The notes under the pieces: generated by a model
What the model was told of the DNA's origin: nothing
The model's database searches: none
What the model saw: the letters and a program-made list of their open reading frames with translations, nothing else
Made by a program: the position numbers and the translations under genes
Origin: GCA-958296115 sp965222445
GTDB lineage: Bacteria > Chloroflexota > Dehalococcoidia > Lucifugimonadales > CAJWER01
Reading direction: 5' to 3'
DNA length: 64,000 nucleotides
Assembly (NCBI GenBank): GCA_965222445.1
Contig: CBDCTY010000002.1
Coordinates: 3,270,280 to 3,334,279, forward strand
Shown here: piece by piece, positions 52,289 through 61,673 of the stretch
Numbering within the stretch: position 1 is the stretch's first letter
Layout: the number at the start of each line of letters is the position of its first letter

Positions 52289-52666
52289 CTAGCCGTTTTC
52301 CAGCTCTATGGCCCGCCGCCTGCAGGCGTCCACGACGTGGTCCGGCACTCTGCGGACGGCGATGCACACGAGAACAGGCACTATGACTATGTCGTCCACG
52401 TAGCCGACGATGGGTATGAAGTCGGGCACGAGGCCCAGGGGCCAGATGGCGTATCCCAGAGCGGCTCCCAGGAGGATTTTCGAGCTTGTGGGCGTCCTGG
52501 AGTCGCGCAGCAACAGCCTGTAGAACCTCATCTGGCGACGGACGAACGCGACCACATTGGCGACGGCGAGCACTATCGACGCCGTCCACTCCTCACGGCG
52601 GACATGCCAGCCGGCGATCCGATCCCGGCCCCCCTTCCCGATCTCCGGCATACGGAGCGCTACCAT
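52289..52666 (-). CDS. DUF1232 (YkvA-like) small membrane protein
   Basis: The 125-residue protein contains two hydrophobic segments with the family core GYAIWPLGLVPDFIPIVGYV preceding DDIVIV. DUF1232/YkvA proteins are widespread membrane proteins of unknown role. The N-terminus is a rather basic stretch. It stands alone, bordered by repeats upstream and downstream. Confidence 0.8.
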   Translation of the reverse strand: MVALRMPEIGKGGRDRIAGWHVRREEWTASIVLAVANVVAFVRRQMRFYRLLLRDSRTPTSSKILLGAALGYAIWPLGLVPDFIPIVGYVDDIVIVPVLVCIAVRRVPDHVVDACRRRAIELENG

Positions 52667-52701
52667 GCTGCACCCTCCTGAGGGTCAAGAGGGTTGTAGG
52701 A

Positions 52702-52737
52702 CGCGCGCATCGGCCGACTCTTCAGTCGATGCGCGCG
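52702..52737. repeat. Strong 11-bp hairpin
   Basis: CGCGCGCATCG (52702-52712) and CGATGCGCGCG (52727-52737) are exact complements around a 14-nt loop that can itself pair. It lies between the divergent DUF1232 and Asp-box genes; a terminator or protein-binding role is possible. Confidence 0.5.
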
Positions 52738-52910
52738 CCCTGGCTCCCCCCTGAGCCTGAGCAAAGCGACCTCGGCGATGCCGTCGCCGCAGAGCTCGCG
52801 CAACAGGGTATCCACCGCAGAAGCGGCGCCGAAAGGTGATATGGGGTTACTTTTTGGAGTTTTCTTTGACTTCGTGAAGGCGTGTCCGACCGCTCGGGCA
52901 GGTCCGGGTG

Positions 52911-53025
52911 AACACCAGGAGCAGGTGATGGGAGTCGTCAGATATCACCTGCTCCTGGTGTTCTGGCCCCGCATCTGAGCATGGTGAAAGAGGGGATGGA
53001 TTCCCGCCGCCGCGGGAATGACGGT
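52911..53025. repeat. Copy 3 of the GTCGTCAG family as a 19-bp perfect palindrome
   Basis: Arms 52911-52929 and 52944-52962 are perfect complements (19 bp) around a 14-nt loop that holds GGGAGTCGTCAG, the core shared with copies 1 and 2. A REP hairpin follows at 52991-53025. Confidence 0.7.
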
Positions 53026-53138
53026 CCGGTTGACGTGCACATGCAGGGAACACCTACGTCCAGGCCCGGTGGCGTCCGGCACCCTCTTGTGAGAAAATGG
53101 CGCCGCCAAACACACGACATTCTCACGCGAGGTGCCAG

Positions 53139-56100
53139 ATGACTATGACGGGCAGCGTCGATACCCGCCTGCTGGAATCTTTGAGGTGGCGGTGCATCGG
53201 CCCGCCTCGGGGCGGCAGAGTAGTGGCCGCCGCGGGCGATCCCCGCGACCCTATGGTCTTCTACTTCGGAGCCGTCGGAGGCGGCGTCTGGAAGACGACC
53301 GACGGCGGCACCTACTGGGAGCCCGTGAGCGACGATTACTTCAATACCGCAGCCGTGGGCGCTCTCGCCGTGAGCGACTCAGACCCCAACGTGGTGTACG
53401 CCGGCACCGGAGAGTCCTGCATCCGCGGCAATGTGACGCACGGCGACGGCGTCTACAGGTCCACCGACGCGGGCAAGACGTGGAAGCACGTGGGGCTTGC
53501 GGACACCCGCCACATCGCCCGGATACGAGTCCACCCTACGAACCCGGACCTCGTCTACGTCGCCGCTCCGGGCCACGCATTCGGCTCCAACGAGGAGCGC
53601 GGAGTCTTCAGGTCCAAGGATGGCGGTGAGACGTGGGAGAAGGTCCTGTACAAGAGCGACCGGGCCGGCGCCATCGACCTGTCGCTGGACGCGTCGAACC
53701 CGCGCATCATGTACGCGGCCGTCTGGCAGGCCCTGCGGGAGCCCTTCCGTTTCACGAGCGGCGGGCCCGACAGCGGGCTCTACAAGTCGACCGACGGCGG
53801 CGACACCTGGACCGACATCACCGGTAACAAGGGACTGCCGGACGGCGTCAAGGGGCGGATCGGCGTCGCAGCCTCTCCCGCCAAGCCGGGCCGCGTCTGG
53901 GCCATCATCGAGGCCGAGGAGCGCGGGCTATACCGCTCGGACGACGGTGGAGGCGCCTGGGAGCGCGTAAGCGACGACGGCAACCTCATGCAGCGGCCCT
54001 GGTACTACGGCCACGTCTACGCCGACCCACAGGACGCCAACACATGCTACGTCCTGAACCTGAGCATGTGGAAGTCGACCGACGGCGGCAAGTCCTTCGT
54101 GAGGGTCACCACGCCTCACGGGGACAACCACGAGCTGTGGATCGACCCCCGCAACCCAAAGAGGATGATCGAGGGCAACGACGGCGGCGCCTGCGTGACC
54201 TTCAACGGCGGGGAGACGTGGTCGACTATCTACAACCAGCTCACTTCGCAGTTCTACCACGTCACCACCGACGACCAGTTCCCCTACCGCGTGTACGGCA
54301 CGCAGCAGGACAACAGCGCGATCAGCGTGCCAAGCCGCACCAACACGGGCGCCATACCCTGGTCCGACTGCTACGCCGTGGGGAGCTCCGAGAGCGGACA
54401 TATCGCCGTCGACCCCAAAGACCCGAACATTGTCTTCTCGGGGGCGATCGGCAGCTCGCCCGGCGGGGGCGACTCCCTCCTCAGGTACGACCACAGCATC
54501 CGCCAGACGCGCATCGTTTCGGTCTGGCCCGAGTACCAGTGGGGCACAGGCGTGAAGGACCACAAGTACCGGTTCCAGTGGACGTATCCCATCGTCTTCT
54601 CGCCGCACGATGCGGACGTGCTCTACATCACGGGGCAGTACGTCTTCCGGTCCGACAACGGGGGCGAGAGCTGGGAGATCATCAGCCCGGACCTGACGCG
54701 CGGCGACGAGTCGAAGATGGAGGCGTCGGGGGGGCCGCTGACCCTCGACACGACCATGGTCGAGCACTACGGCACGATCTTCGCCTTCGCGGAGTCGCAA
54801 CACGAGAAGGGCGTGTTCTGGGTGGGATCGGACGACGGTCTCGTGCACATCTCCCGCGACGGCGGCGAGTCCTGGGACGACGTCACGCCGGACGAGCTGC
54901 CCGAGTGGACGCGCATCGACATAATCGAGGTCTCGCCGCACGACCCGGCGACGACATATGTGTCCGGGACGCGTTACAAGTGGGACGACAACCGCCCACT
55001 CCTATACAAGACGAGCGACTACGGACAGAGCTGGAACAAGATCACGGACGGCATCCCGGACGATGACTTCACAAGGGTCATCCGGGAGGACCCGACAACG
55101 CGGGGCCTGCTGTACGCCGGTACGGAGACGAGGGTCTACGTGTCGTTCGACGACGGAGGCAGCTGGCAGACCCTGCGGGGGAACATGCCCATCACGCCGA
55201 TCTCGGACCTGCTCATTAAGGGCGACGACCTTGTGGTCGCCACAAACGGCAGGTCGTTCTGGATACTGGACGACCTACCGGCGCTCCGGCAGCTTTCCGG
55301 AGCAGACGCCGAGAGCGAAGCTACCCTCCTGAAGCCGGGACCGGCTCTCAGGGACCCTCACCCCGTTGGCGGCGGCAGGCCCGGCGGAGAGGGCAAGAAC
55401 TACATGCTCGGGCTCGGATACGGAGGCGCCTTCTACGAGAAGGCGGACCCCGACGGCGGGGTGACGCGGGTAATGCTGGACTGCGGCGAGAACCCGCCCA
55501 GCGGTGTGGTGGTCCACTACCACCTCAAGGAGAAGCCCGAAGGGGAGGCGACGCTCACGTTCCTTGACGACGAGGACAACGAGATCAGGGCGTTCTCGTC
55601 AAAGAAACCGGAGGTCAAGGAGTCGACGACCAAGACCGGCAACGTGAAACAGGGGGAGCCCACCGTCCGCGTAGAGCCCGGCATGAACCGGTTCGTATGG
55701 GACACGCGGTACCCCGGCGCTACGAAACCGGACATCGACGACGTGGACGTCCACGGTTTCGACGGCCCCGTAGCCCCGCCGGGCGCCTACAAGGTCCGCC
55801 TCGACGTTGGCGCTGCATCGCAGACCGAGGCATTCGAGATACGCCGGAACCCCCAGGCGGACGCGACCGACGAGGACCTGCGGGAGCAGTTCGACCTGCT
55901 GATCCGCATCAGGGACAAGGTGTCGGAGACCTACGCGGCCGCCAACCGTATCGCCAGCGTGCGCGAACAGGTCGACGCATGGGTGGCGCGGGCCGCCGGC
56001 GACAGCACAAAGGATGCCGTGACCGCGGCGGCTGACGAGCTCAAGGGGAAGCTCGAAGCGGTGGATAACGAGATTGTGCAGCGGGATACGCTAGGAGGCG

Positions 56101-56345
56101 TGGACCGCCTCAGCAAGCCCTCCAAGCTGGACGCCAAGATCAGGGAGGTAGCCTTCGTCCCCGCAAGCGCCGACTACCGGCCCACGAAGCAGGCGTACGA
56201 AGTGTTCGATGACCTGTCGGGCCGGCTCGACGTGCAGTTCAAGGCGCTGCAGGACATCATCGACAACGACCTGCCCAAGTTCGTCGACATCATCCACGAG
56301 CTGGAGATTCCCGCGATCAACCCGCAGTCTGCGGGCCAGGGGTGA
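53139..56345 (+). CDS. Large VPS10/sortilin-like Asp-box propeller protein
   Basis: With ATG 53139 (GAGGTGCCAG upstream) the protein has 1068 residues. At least ten Asp boxes such as RSTDAGKTWKHV, KSTDGGDTWTDI and ISRDGGESWDDV are spread over residues 40-710, the pattern of the VPS10/sortilin-like or photosystem-stability (HCF136) propeller family often annotated as glycosyl hydrolase. The C-terminal 300 or so residues form a beta-domain then a helical tail with coiled-coil potential (VDAWVARAAGDSTKDAV). No signal peptide is visible. It could bind glycans or a macromolecule; catalysis is not established. Confidence 0.85.
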   Translation: MTMTGSVDTRLLESLRWRCIGPPRGGRVVAAAGDPRDPMVFYFGAVGGGVWKTTDGGTYWEPVSDDYFNTAAVGALAVSDSDPNVVYAGTGESCIRGNVTHGDGVYRSTDAGKTWKHVGLADTRHIARIRVHPTNPDLVYVAAPGHAFGSNEERGVFRSKDGGETWEKVLYKSDRAGAIDLSLDASNPRIMYAAVWQALREPFRFTSGGPDSGLYKSTDGGDTWTDITGNKGLPDGVKGRIGVAASPAKPGRVWAIIEAEERGLYRSDDGGGAWERVSDDGNLMQRPWYYGHVYADPQDANTCYVLNLSMWKSTDGGKSFVRVTTPHGDNHELWIDPRNPKRMIEGNDGGACVTFNGGETWSTIYNQLTSQFYHVTTDDQFPYRVYGTQQDNSAISVPSRTNTGAIPWSDCYAVGSSESGHIAVDPKDPNIVFSGAIGSSPGGGDSLLRYDHSIRQTRIVSVWPEYQWGTGVKDHKYRFQWTYPIVFSPHDADVLYITGQYVFRSDNGGESWEIISPDLTRGDESKMEASGGPLTLDTTMVEHYGTIFAFAESQHEKGVFWVGSDDGLVHISRDGGESWDDVTPDELPEWTRIDIIEVSPHDPATTYVSGTRYKWDDNRPLLYKTSDYGQSWNKITDGIPDDDFTRVIREDPTTRGLLYAGTETRVYVSFDDGGSWQTLRGNMPITPISDLLIKGDDLVVATNGRSFWILDDLPALRQLSGADAESEATLLKPGPALRDPHPVGGGRPGGEGKNYMLGLGYGGAFYEKADPDGGVTRVMLDCGENPPSGVVVHYHLKEKPEGEATLTFLDDEDNEIRAFSSKKPEVKESTTKTGNVKQGEPTVRVEPGMNRFVWDTRYPGATKPDIDDVDVHGFDGPVAPPGAYKVRLDVGAASQTEAFEIRRNPQADATDEDLREQFDLLIRIRDKVSETYAAANRIASVREQVDAWVARAAGDSTKDAVTAAADELKGKLEAVDNEIVQRDTLGGVDRLSKPSKLDAKIREVAFVPASADYRPTKQAYEVFDDLSGRLDVQFKALQDIIDNDLPKFVDIIHELEIPAINPQSAGQG

Positions 56346-56467
56346 TCGGGAGGCCGACCGGCTGCAAGGGCTGAATGGGGCGGGACTCTTCGGGCGGCAG
56401 GGTGAGGGCTCTGCACGCCTGCCTCCGGCCACCCTTACGGGTTAGGTTGTGTTGCGGTGAAACGTAG

Positions 56468-57208
56468 GTGATTCCGCTCTTCGATCCCGACATTGTGAGG
56501 CGTGGCACTCCGGTCGTGACGATCGGGTTCATCGCCGCGAGCGTGCTGGTGTTCATATACCAGCTCTTTCTGGACGACCTCGGCACGTTCGCGTTCACGT
56601 ACAAGTTCGGCGTCATACCGCAGGAGCTCCTGGTCGCCGACGGAATAGAGAGCATCTACGTAAGGGCCGGCTTTGGCGGCTACCGTGTCGACGTCGCCTC
56701 GCCGATTCCAGCATGGGGGACAGTCTTCACGTCGATGTTCATGCACGGCGGCTTCATGCACCTGGCCGGAAATATGGTGTACCTGTGGGTCTTCGGGAAC
56801 TCGATGGAGAGCCGCATGAGGTCCCCGCTGTTCGCGGCCTTCTACCTGGCTGCGGGAGTTGCGGCAGTCTTCGCACAGGCCTACACCGATCCCTTCAGCA
56901 CCATACCGATGGTCGGCGCAAGCGGGGCCGTAGCCGGCATCCTGGGGGCGTACCTGGTCCTCTACCCCACCAGCCGGATCGACACGCTGGTGATGGTGGG
57001 CATCATCACCAGCATCCGGGTGCCCGCCTACGTCCTGCTGGGGATATGGCTGTTCCTGCAGCTGTTCAACGGCCTGGGGTCGCTGGGGCCCGAGGTCGCC
57101 AACACGGGCGGCGTGGCCTACTTCGCCCACATTGGCGGATTCTTGGCGGGGGTGGCCGTAGGGGGGCTTTACAGGCTTTCGGCGGGCCGGAATGGCGACG
57201 AATATTAG
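56468..57208 (+). CDS. Rhomboid intramembrane serine protease
   Basis: The 246-residue GTG-start protein has about six transmembrane helices and the catalytic dyad: Ser in GASGAVAGILG and His in FAHIGGFLAGV. The family HGGFMHLAGNM block is present in helix 2. Rhomboids cut single-pass membrane proteins; the substrate is unknown. It is convergent with a Uma2-family gene 17 nt downstream. Confidence 0.92.
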   Translation: MIPLFDPDIVRRGTPVVTIGFIAASVLVFIYQLFLDDLGTFAFTYKFGVIPQELLVADGIESIYVRAGFGGYRVDVASPIPAWGTVFTSMFMHGGFMHLAGNMVYLWVFGNSMESRMRSPLFAAFYLAAGVAAVFAQAYTDPFSTIPMVGASGAVAGILGAYLVLYPTSRIDTLVMVGIITSIRVPAYVLLGIWLFLQLFNGLGSLGPEVANTGGVAYFAHIGGFLAGVAVGGLYRLSAGRNGDEY

Positions 57209-57225
57209 GACGGAGGCGGTTCACC

Positions 57226-57780
57226 CTACCCGAAGAGACCGCTCACCGGTACGTGGAAATCTTTGAAGACGGGCTCGCCATCAAGGGTGTCTCCCTCGTT
57301 CAGGGTCGTGGCGTCGCTGGGCGAGCGATGGACCGTCACCGACCTTGTGCCGGGGTACACAACCCAGACCAGGCGGGTACCGGCGTCGAAGTATTCCTTG
57401 ACATTCCCATCGACGGCCACAGCGGTGTCGTTCGGAGATACGACCTCAACGGCAAGGTCGGGGGCAGTCTGCACGAACCCATCCGGTGCTCGTCCGCCGA
57501 GGCGCTCATTCGAGACGAATGCCACGTCCGGGGCTCTCACCGAATCGGGAGCGCGTCCAGTCACGAAACCCGTCTCTGCCGTAAACCCGACTCCCAGATC
57601 CTTGCCGCGAATGTACTCCCCGATGATGGACGCTATAGTAAAGGCCACGTTACCGTGATAGCCTCCGGCAGGCGGCATCTCCTGCAATTCTCCTCTTACC
57701 AGCTCATACCGCTTGCCGGCGTCGTCATGCTTCATCAGGAGCAGGTCCTCGGCGGTCACTGGCTTTGTCCTGGTGATCAT
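57226..57780 (-). CDS. Uma2 family endonuclease-like protein
   Basis: The 184-residue protein shows the Uma2/DUF820 pattern: RYELVRGELQEMPPAGGYHG, then the PD-(D/E)xK-like core RAPDVAFV and DLAVEVVSPNDTAVAVDG and VWVVYPGTRSVTVH near the end. Uma2 proteins are abundant in Chloroflexota and cyanobacteria; they resemble nucleases but mostly lack a known role. It lies in isolation. Confidence 0.8.
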   Translation of the reverse strand: MITRTKPVTAEDLLLMKHDDAGKRYELVRGELQEMPPAGGYHGNVAFTIASIIGEYIRGKDLGVGFTAETGFVTGRAPDSVRAPDVAFVSNERLGGRAPDGFVQTAPDLAVEVVSPNDTAVAVDGNVKEYFDAGTRLVWVVYPGTRSVTVHRSPSDATTLNEGDTLDGEPVFKDFHVPVSGLFG

Positions 57781-57854
57781 GCGTCACCCCACGCGACAGT
57801 GTTTCACCTGCCCAGTATATCCGATTTCAGATTGGGTGAACCATTGCCAACCAT

Positions 57855-58000
57855 CCCAAGATTCCCGACCTAATATGGACGAGCGGCGTGTTGGACTGCT
57901 TCCGGGATTGTGATGGCGCGCCATGCCGGGGATGGATTCCCGCCCCGTATCAAGTACGGGGCAGGCTCTTCGCGGGAATGACGGATGTGGGGGATTTCGG
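57855..58000. mobile_element. Degenerate full-length copy of the CCCAAATCC MITE family
   Basis: The ends CCCAAGATTCCCGACCT (57855-57871) and GGATTTCGG (57992-58000) align with those of the element at 4329-4472, and the interior shares AGCAGTCC-x-x-CACGCCGC and the REP hairpin. No target-site duplication remains. The copy occupies most of the gap before the oxidoreductase at 58083. Confidence 0.65.
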
Positions 58001-58082
58001 CCTCCCTGTCGTGATATAGTTGCGAGCCGTCACACATGACGACGAGACGGCTGGCTGGCTGCGGCGCGACAAGGAGGGTTCT

Positions 58083-59120
58083 TTGGCATCGAAAGTGCGT
58101 GCAGGTATCGTCGGTGCGGGCGGCGTTGGCGGGCTTGGGAGGCGTTACAACTCCCACGCGGGCGGGTATACGCGCATCGACGAGTGCGAGCTCGTTGCGA
58201 TTGCCGACATCAACGAGGAGAGGCTCCACCAGTTCGGCGACGAGTGGGAGATCGCGCCGGAGCACCGGTACAACACCGCGGTCGAGATGTACGAGAAGGC
58301 CGGACTCGACGTGGTGAGCGTGACTACGCACAACCTCTACCACCATCAGCCTGTCATCGAGGCCGCGGAGGCCGGCATCAAGGTGATCATGGTCGAGAAG
58401 CCGATCGCCATCAGCGCAGAGTGGGCGCGGAAGATGGTGGACGCCTGCGACGCGGCCGGCTCGAGGCTCATCACCGAGCACACGAGGCGGTTCCTGCCCC
58501 ACTACCAGAGAATGAGAAAGATGATCGACGACGGCCTGATCGGCGACGTGCGGACCATCGAGACATCGGGGGCGAGGCCGCTCCTGCACAACGGCACCCA
58601 CACGGTCGACTACGCCTTCTACTGGACCGACGCCGAGCCCAGGCTGGTGAGCGGATTCCTCAGCGACGAGCCGGTTGCGGACCCGGGCGGCGGCGGGATG
58701 GTCGTCTGCGAGGGAGGCGTCGTCGTTTTCGTGAACTGCATTGCGACCAGGAGGGAGTCCGAGAGCGCGACGACGATTGCCGGCACCGAGGGCAGGATCC
58801 AGTTCACGGAGCAGAGGGGGATATGGCAGTACGCCCCGCTCGTGGACTCGCCCGGTGAGGGCTACGGCGCGACCTACCACTGGGAGGACATCCCGGACAT
58901 GCCGAAGACGCTAGAGCTCGACGACTACTTCTATGGGGCCGCGCTGGAGAGCGTCCGGTGCTTCATCGAGGACCGCGAGAGCGCGGGCACGGGACGCGAC
59001 GGCCTCAAGGCGCTGGAGGTCATCACTGCCATGCACATCTCGCACAGGACGGGCGCCATGGTGCCGCTGCCGCTGGGCGAGGGCCTGGATCAGATCGAGA
59101 TAAGGTCGACGGGTGTGTGA
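58083..59120 (+). CDS. Gfo/Idh/MocA family oxidoreductase
   Basis: The start is a TTG at 58083, chosen because AAGGAGG lies 5 nt upstream and the frame begins at VRAGIVGAGGVGG. The 345-residue protein has the Rossmann Gly motif GIVGAGGVGGLGRR and the catalytic EKP in MVEKPIAIS. The C-terminal substrate domain is typical of inositol/sugar dehydrogenases. It heads a plus-strand cluster: 2 nt separate it from the CehA-type gene. Confidence 0.92.
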   Translation: MASKVRAGIVGAGGVGGLGRRYNSHAGGYTRIDECELVAIADINEERLHQFGDEWEIAPEHRYNTAVEMYEKAGLDVVSVTTHNLYHHQPVIEAAEAGIKVIMVEKPIAISAEWARKMVDACDAAGSRLITEHTRRFLPHYQRMRKMIDDGLIGDVRTIETSGARPLLHNGTHTVDYAFYWTDAEPRLVSGFLSDEPVADPGGGGMVVCEGGVVVFVNCIATRRESESATTIAGTEGRIQFTEQRGIWQYAPLVDSPGEGYGATYHWEDIPDMPKTLELDDYFYGAALESVRCFIEDRESAGTGRDGLKALEVITAMHISHRTGAMVPLPLGEGLDQIEIRSTGV

Positions 59121-59122
59121 GC

Positions 59123-61651
59123 ATGGACTACGAGCCGATGGATATTTCGTCCCTTTGCAACGGCGGGCCCGACCTGCTTGAGAACGGCGCAGCCGCGGAG
59201 CTAGGGCGCGTCACGATGCGCGGGCTGCCGTTCCTGGTCGGAGCGCCGGAGGGACAACCGTATCGCGCCTGCTTCGTTGCCCTGGACGGCTCTGGTAGCA
59301 GCGTCACGTTACCCATCGGCGCTGGGGTGCGAAACGTCATCGTTGCACACCGCCTCATAGAGACGGAGGACTCGCTGGGCGAGGAGGTCGCGGAGTACGT
59401 CTTCCACCAGGCTGGTGGGAGCGAGGATCGGGCGCCCATACAGGCCGGGTTTCAGATCGGTGGGACTGCCGGCCGCTTCCCCTATGAAGCCTACATCGAT
59501 GCGAAGCCGACCCTCATGCCCAGGTACGAGGGCAGATGGAGCAGCTCTGGCCGCCGCCCGATGGAAGCTCTCGCCACATTCGCCAGGAGCTACCACCTGT
59601 GGGTGTGGCGGAACCCTGAGCCCGGCCGAGAAGTCGAGTCGCTGGAGATCGTTCCGCGCGGCCCCCGATTCATCGTGGCAGCGGTCACCCTCGGGTATGC
59701 GGACGAGCACCCGTTCCCGCGGGAGGGGATGCGCCCGGCCCGGATCACCCTGAAGAGCGACGACGCTGCACGCAAGCCCTTCTCCCTCGAGGTGGGGGTA
59801 GACCGGGGCGATGCTACCTACCCGCACCCACTCCCGACGATGTCCGCCGACGAGTTCATGGGCGACTCGTACCGAGGCTGGGGCGAGCCGCAGAGCATTT
59901 CGTCGAGCCCCGCCTACGTCGAAGTGTCGGCGACGCCGTCCGCGAGCCTGAGCCTGCAGCAGGACGACGAGGACCTGGGGACTGTGCGATGGGGAGACGT
60001 GGACAGGGACGGCTCCGCAGAGACGCGGAAGGCAAGGATCGAGCTTATCGACCCGGGCAGGAACTGGGTCCGCGTCACCGTCCTGGACGACGAGACGGGC
60101 AGGCCGGTGCCGTGCAGGGTCCACTTCCGTTCGCCGGAGGGCGTCCCCTACCAACCCTACGGCTACCACAACAGGGCCAACTCGAACCTGCCGACGGACA
60201 ACTTCGACATCGGCGGCGACGTTCGGCTCGGCCAGGTCACCTATGCCTACATAGACGGCACGTGCCAGGGCTGGCTCCCGCGCGGAGACGTCATCGTCGA
60301 CGTGGCACGGGGCTTCGAGTACGACCCCCTCAGGGCCAAAGTGCGTATCGAGCCAGGCCAGCGTGAGCTGACTCTGCGGATCAGGCGATGGTCGAACATG
60401 AAGGCGGAGGGCTGGTACAGCGGCGACTCCCACGTCCACTTCCTGTCTTCGCAGGGCGCCCTGACGGAGGCCAGCGGCGAGGACCTCAACGTCGTCAACC
60501 TTCTCCAGTCCCAGTGGGGGAGCCTTTTCACCAACACGGAGGACTTCATAGGCGCTCCCAACGTGGCCCGGTCCGGCAATACCATAGTGTACGTCTCCCA
60601 GGAGAACAGGCAGCACGTCATGGGCCACCTGATCCTTTGGGGGCTGAAGGAGCCGGTCATGCCCTGGTGCACGGACGGCCCCGGCGAGGCGGAGATGGCG
60701 GGCACCATGGAGATGGCGCTGGGGCACTGGGCGGACGCTTGCCATGAACAGGGCGGCACGGTCATCGCGCCCCACATAGGCAACTTCAGCGGCGAGCTGG
60801 TCGCCCTCACCGCGACGGGCCGCATCCAGGGCATGGAGATGATCCGGATGCACGAGAATGCCCACGACGGCTACTACCGTGCCCTCAACTGCGGCTATAG
60901 AATGCCGCTGGTCGGCGGGACCGACAAGATGTCCGCTGACGTGACCGTCGGCCTCTCCCGCACCTACGCCCGCATACCTGACGGCCGGGACTTCACCTAC
61001 GACAACTGGTGCAGGGCCGTGGCCAGCGGAGCGACCTTCCTGTCCAGCGGGCCGATGATCCGCCTCACTGTCGACGGACGCGAGATCGGCGATACGGTCG
61101 AGCTGACGGGGCCCGGCACAGTGGAAGTGGAGGCGTCGGCGGAGAGTATTTTTCCTCTTCACAGGCTCGACATCGTTCAGGCCGGCCGCGTGGTGGCGTC
61201 TACGGAGTCGGGGAGCGGCGCCCGCAGGCTCGAGCTGAAGGAGAGGCTTGCCATATCGAAGCACACGTGGATAGCGGCGCGGTGCGGCGGGCCAAGCTAC
61301 TTTACCGGCGGAAACTTCAACAGCGGCTACCCTCCATCGTGGTCACTGAAGGACCACTCGGGGCTTATCGCCGATACCCACTACGACGCATGGCGGCGCG
61401 GCATCTTCGCCCATACCTCCCCCGTCTATGTCGCGTGCGGCGGCGACTGGTGGATGTTCGACGAGGGGACGGCGCGCCACATGCTCACAGTCCTGGATGG
61501 AAGCATGGGTTACATCGAGGGGGGCTCGCTGCAGCACCGTCACGGGACGGTCACTCACCACCACGGCGAGGACGACCATATCGCCTATCTGAAGCGTCCC
61601 TTCCTGGAGGCCCAGGCGAAAGTCGAAGAGCGGCTGCGCCGGATGAGATGA
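59123..61651 (+). CDS. CehA/McbA-family metallohydrolase (PHP-like)
   Basis: The 842-residue protein starts at ATG 59123; GTG 59117 two codons earlier is possible. Its C-terminal half carries the PHP metal site: GWYSGDSHVHFLSSQGALTE, VIAPHIGNFSGE, MIRMHENAHDGYYRALN and GGTDKMSADVTVG. The family includes carbaryl and other ester or amide hydrolases and phosphoesterases. The N-terminal 400 residues contain no recognised domain and may be a beta-rich substrate-binding part. Flanked by two dehydrogenase genes, it probably hydrolyses a substrate they oxidise; specificity is unknown. Confidence 0.85.
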   Translation: MDYEPMDISSLCNGGPDLLENGAAAELGRVTMRGLPFLVGAPEGQPYRACFVALDGSGSSVTLPIGAGVRNVIVAHRLIETEDSLGEEVAEYVFHQAGGSEDRAPIQAGFQIGGTAGRFPYEAYIDAKPTLMPRYEGRWSSSGRRPMEALATFARSYHLWVWRNPEPGREVESLEIVPRGPRFIVAAVTLGYADEHPFPREGMRPARITLKSDDAARKPFSLEVGVDRGDATYPHPLPTMSADEFMGDSYRGWGEPQSISSSPAYVEVSATPSASLSLQQDDEDLGTVRWGDVDRDGSAETRKARIELIDPGRNWVRVTVLDDETGRPVPCRVHFRSPEGVPYQPYGYHNRANSNLPTDNFDIGGDVRLGQVTYAYIDGTCQGWLPRGDVIVDVARGFEYDPLRAKVRIEPGQRELTLRIRRWSNMKAEGWYSGDSHVHFLSSQGALTEASGEDLNVVNLLQSQWGSLFTNTEDFIGAPNVARSGNTIVYVSQENRQHVMGHLILWGLKEPVMPWCTDGPGEAEMAGTMEMALGHWADACHEQGGTVIAPHIGNFSGELVALTATGRIQGMEMIRMHENAHDGYYRALNCGYRMPLVGGTDKMSADVTVGLSRTYARIPDGRDFTYDNWCRAVASGATFLSSGPMIRLTVDGREIGDTVELTGPGTVEVEASAESIFPLHRLDIVQAGRVVASTESGSGARRLELKERLAISKHTWIAARCGGPSYFTGGNFNSGYPPSWSLKDHSGLIADTHYDAWRRGIFAHTSPVYVACGGDWWMFDEGTARHMLTVLDGSMGYIEGGSLQHRHGTVTHHHGEDDHIAYLKRPFLEAQAKVEERLRRMR

Positions 61652-61673
61652 TAGAAGATCTAGGAGGCTGGAG

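Noticed and set aside
53928..54941. Antisense frame opposite the Asp-box protein
   Set aside because: Same reason: an artefact of GC-rich codon bias.
59309..61264. 651-codon antisense frame opposite the CehA-type gene
   Set aside because: It is low-complexity, with no known motifs; the plus-strand protein has a full metal-binding pattern.
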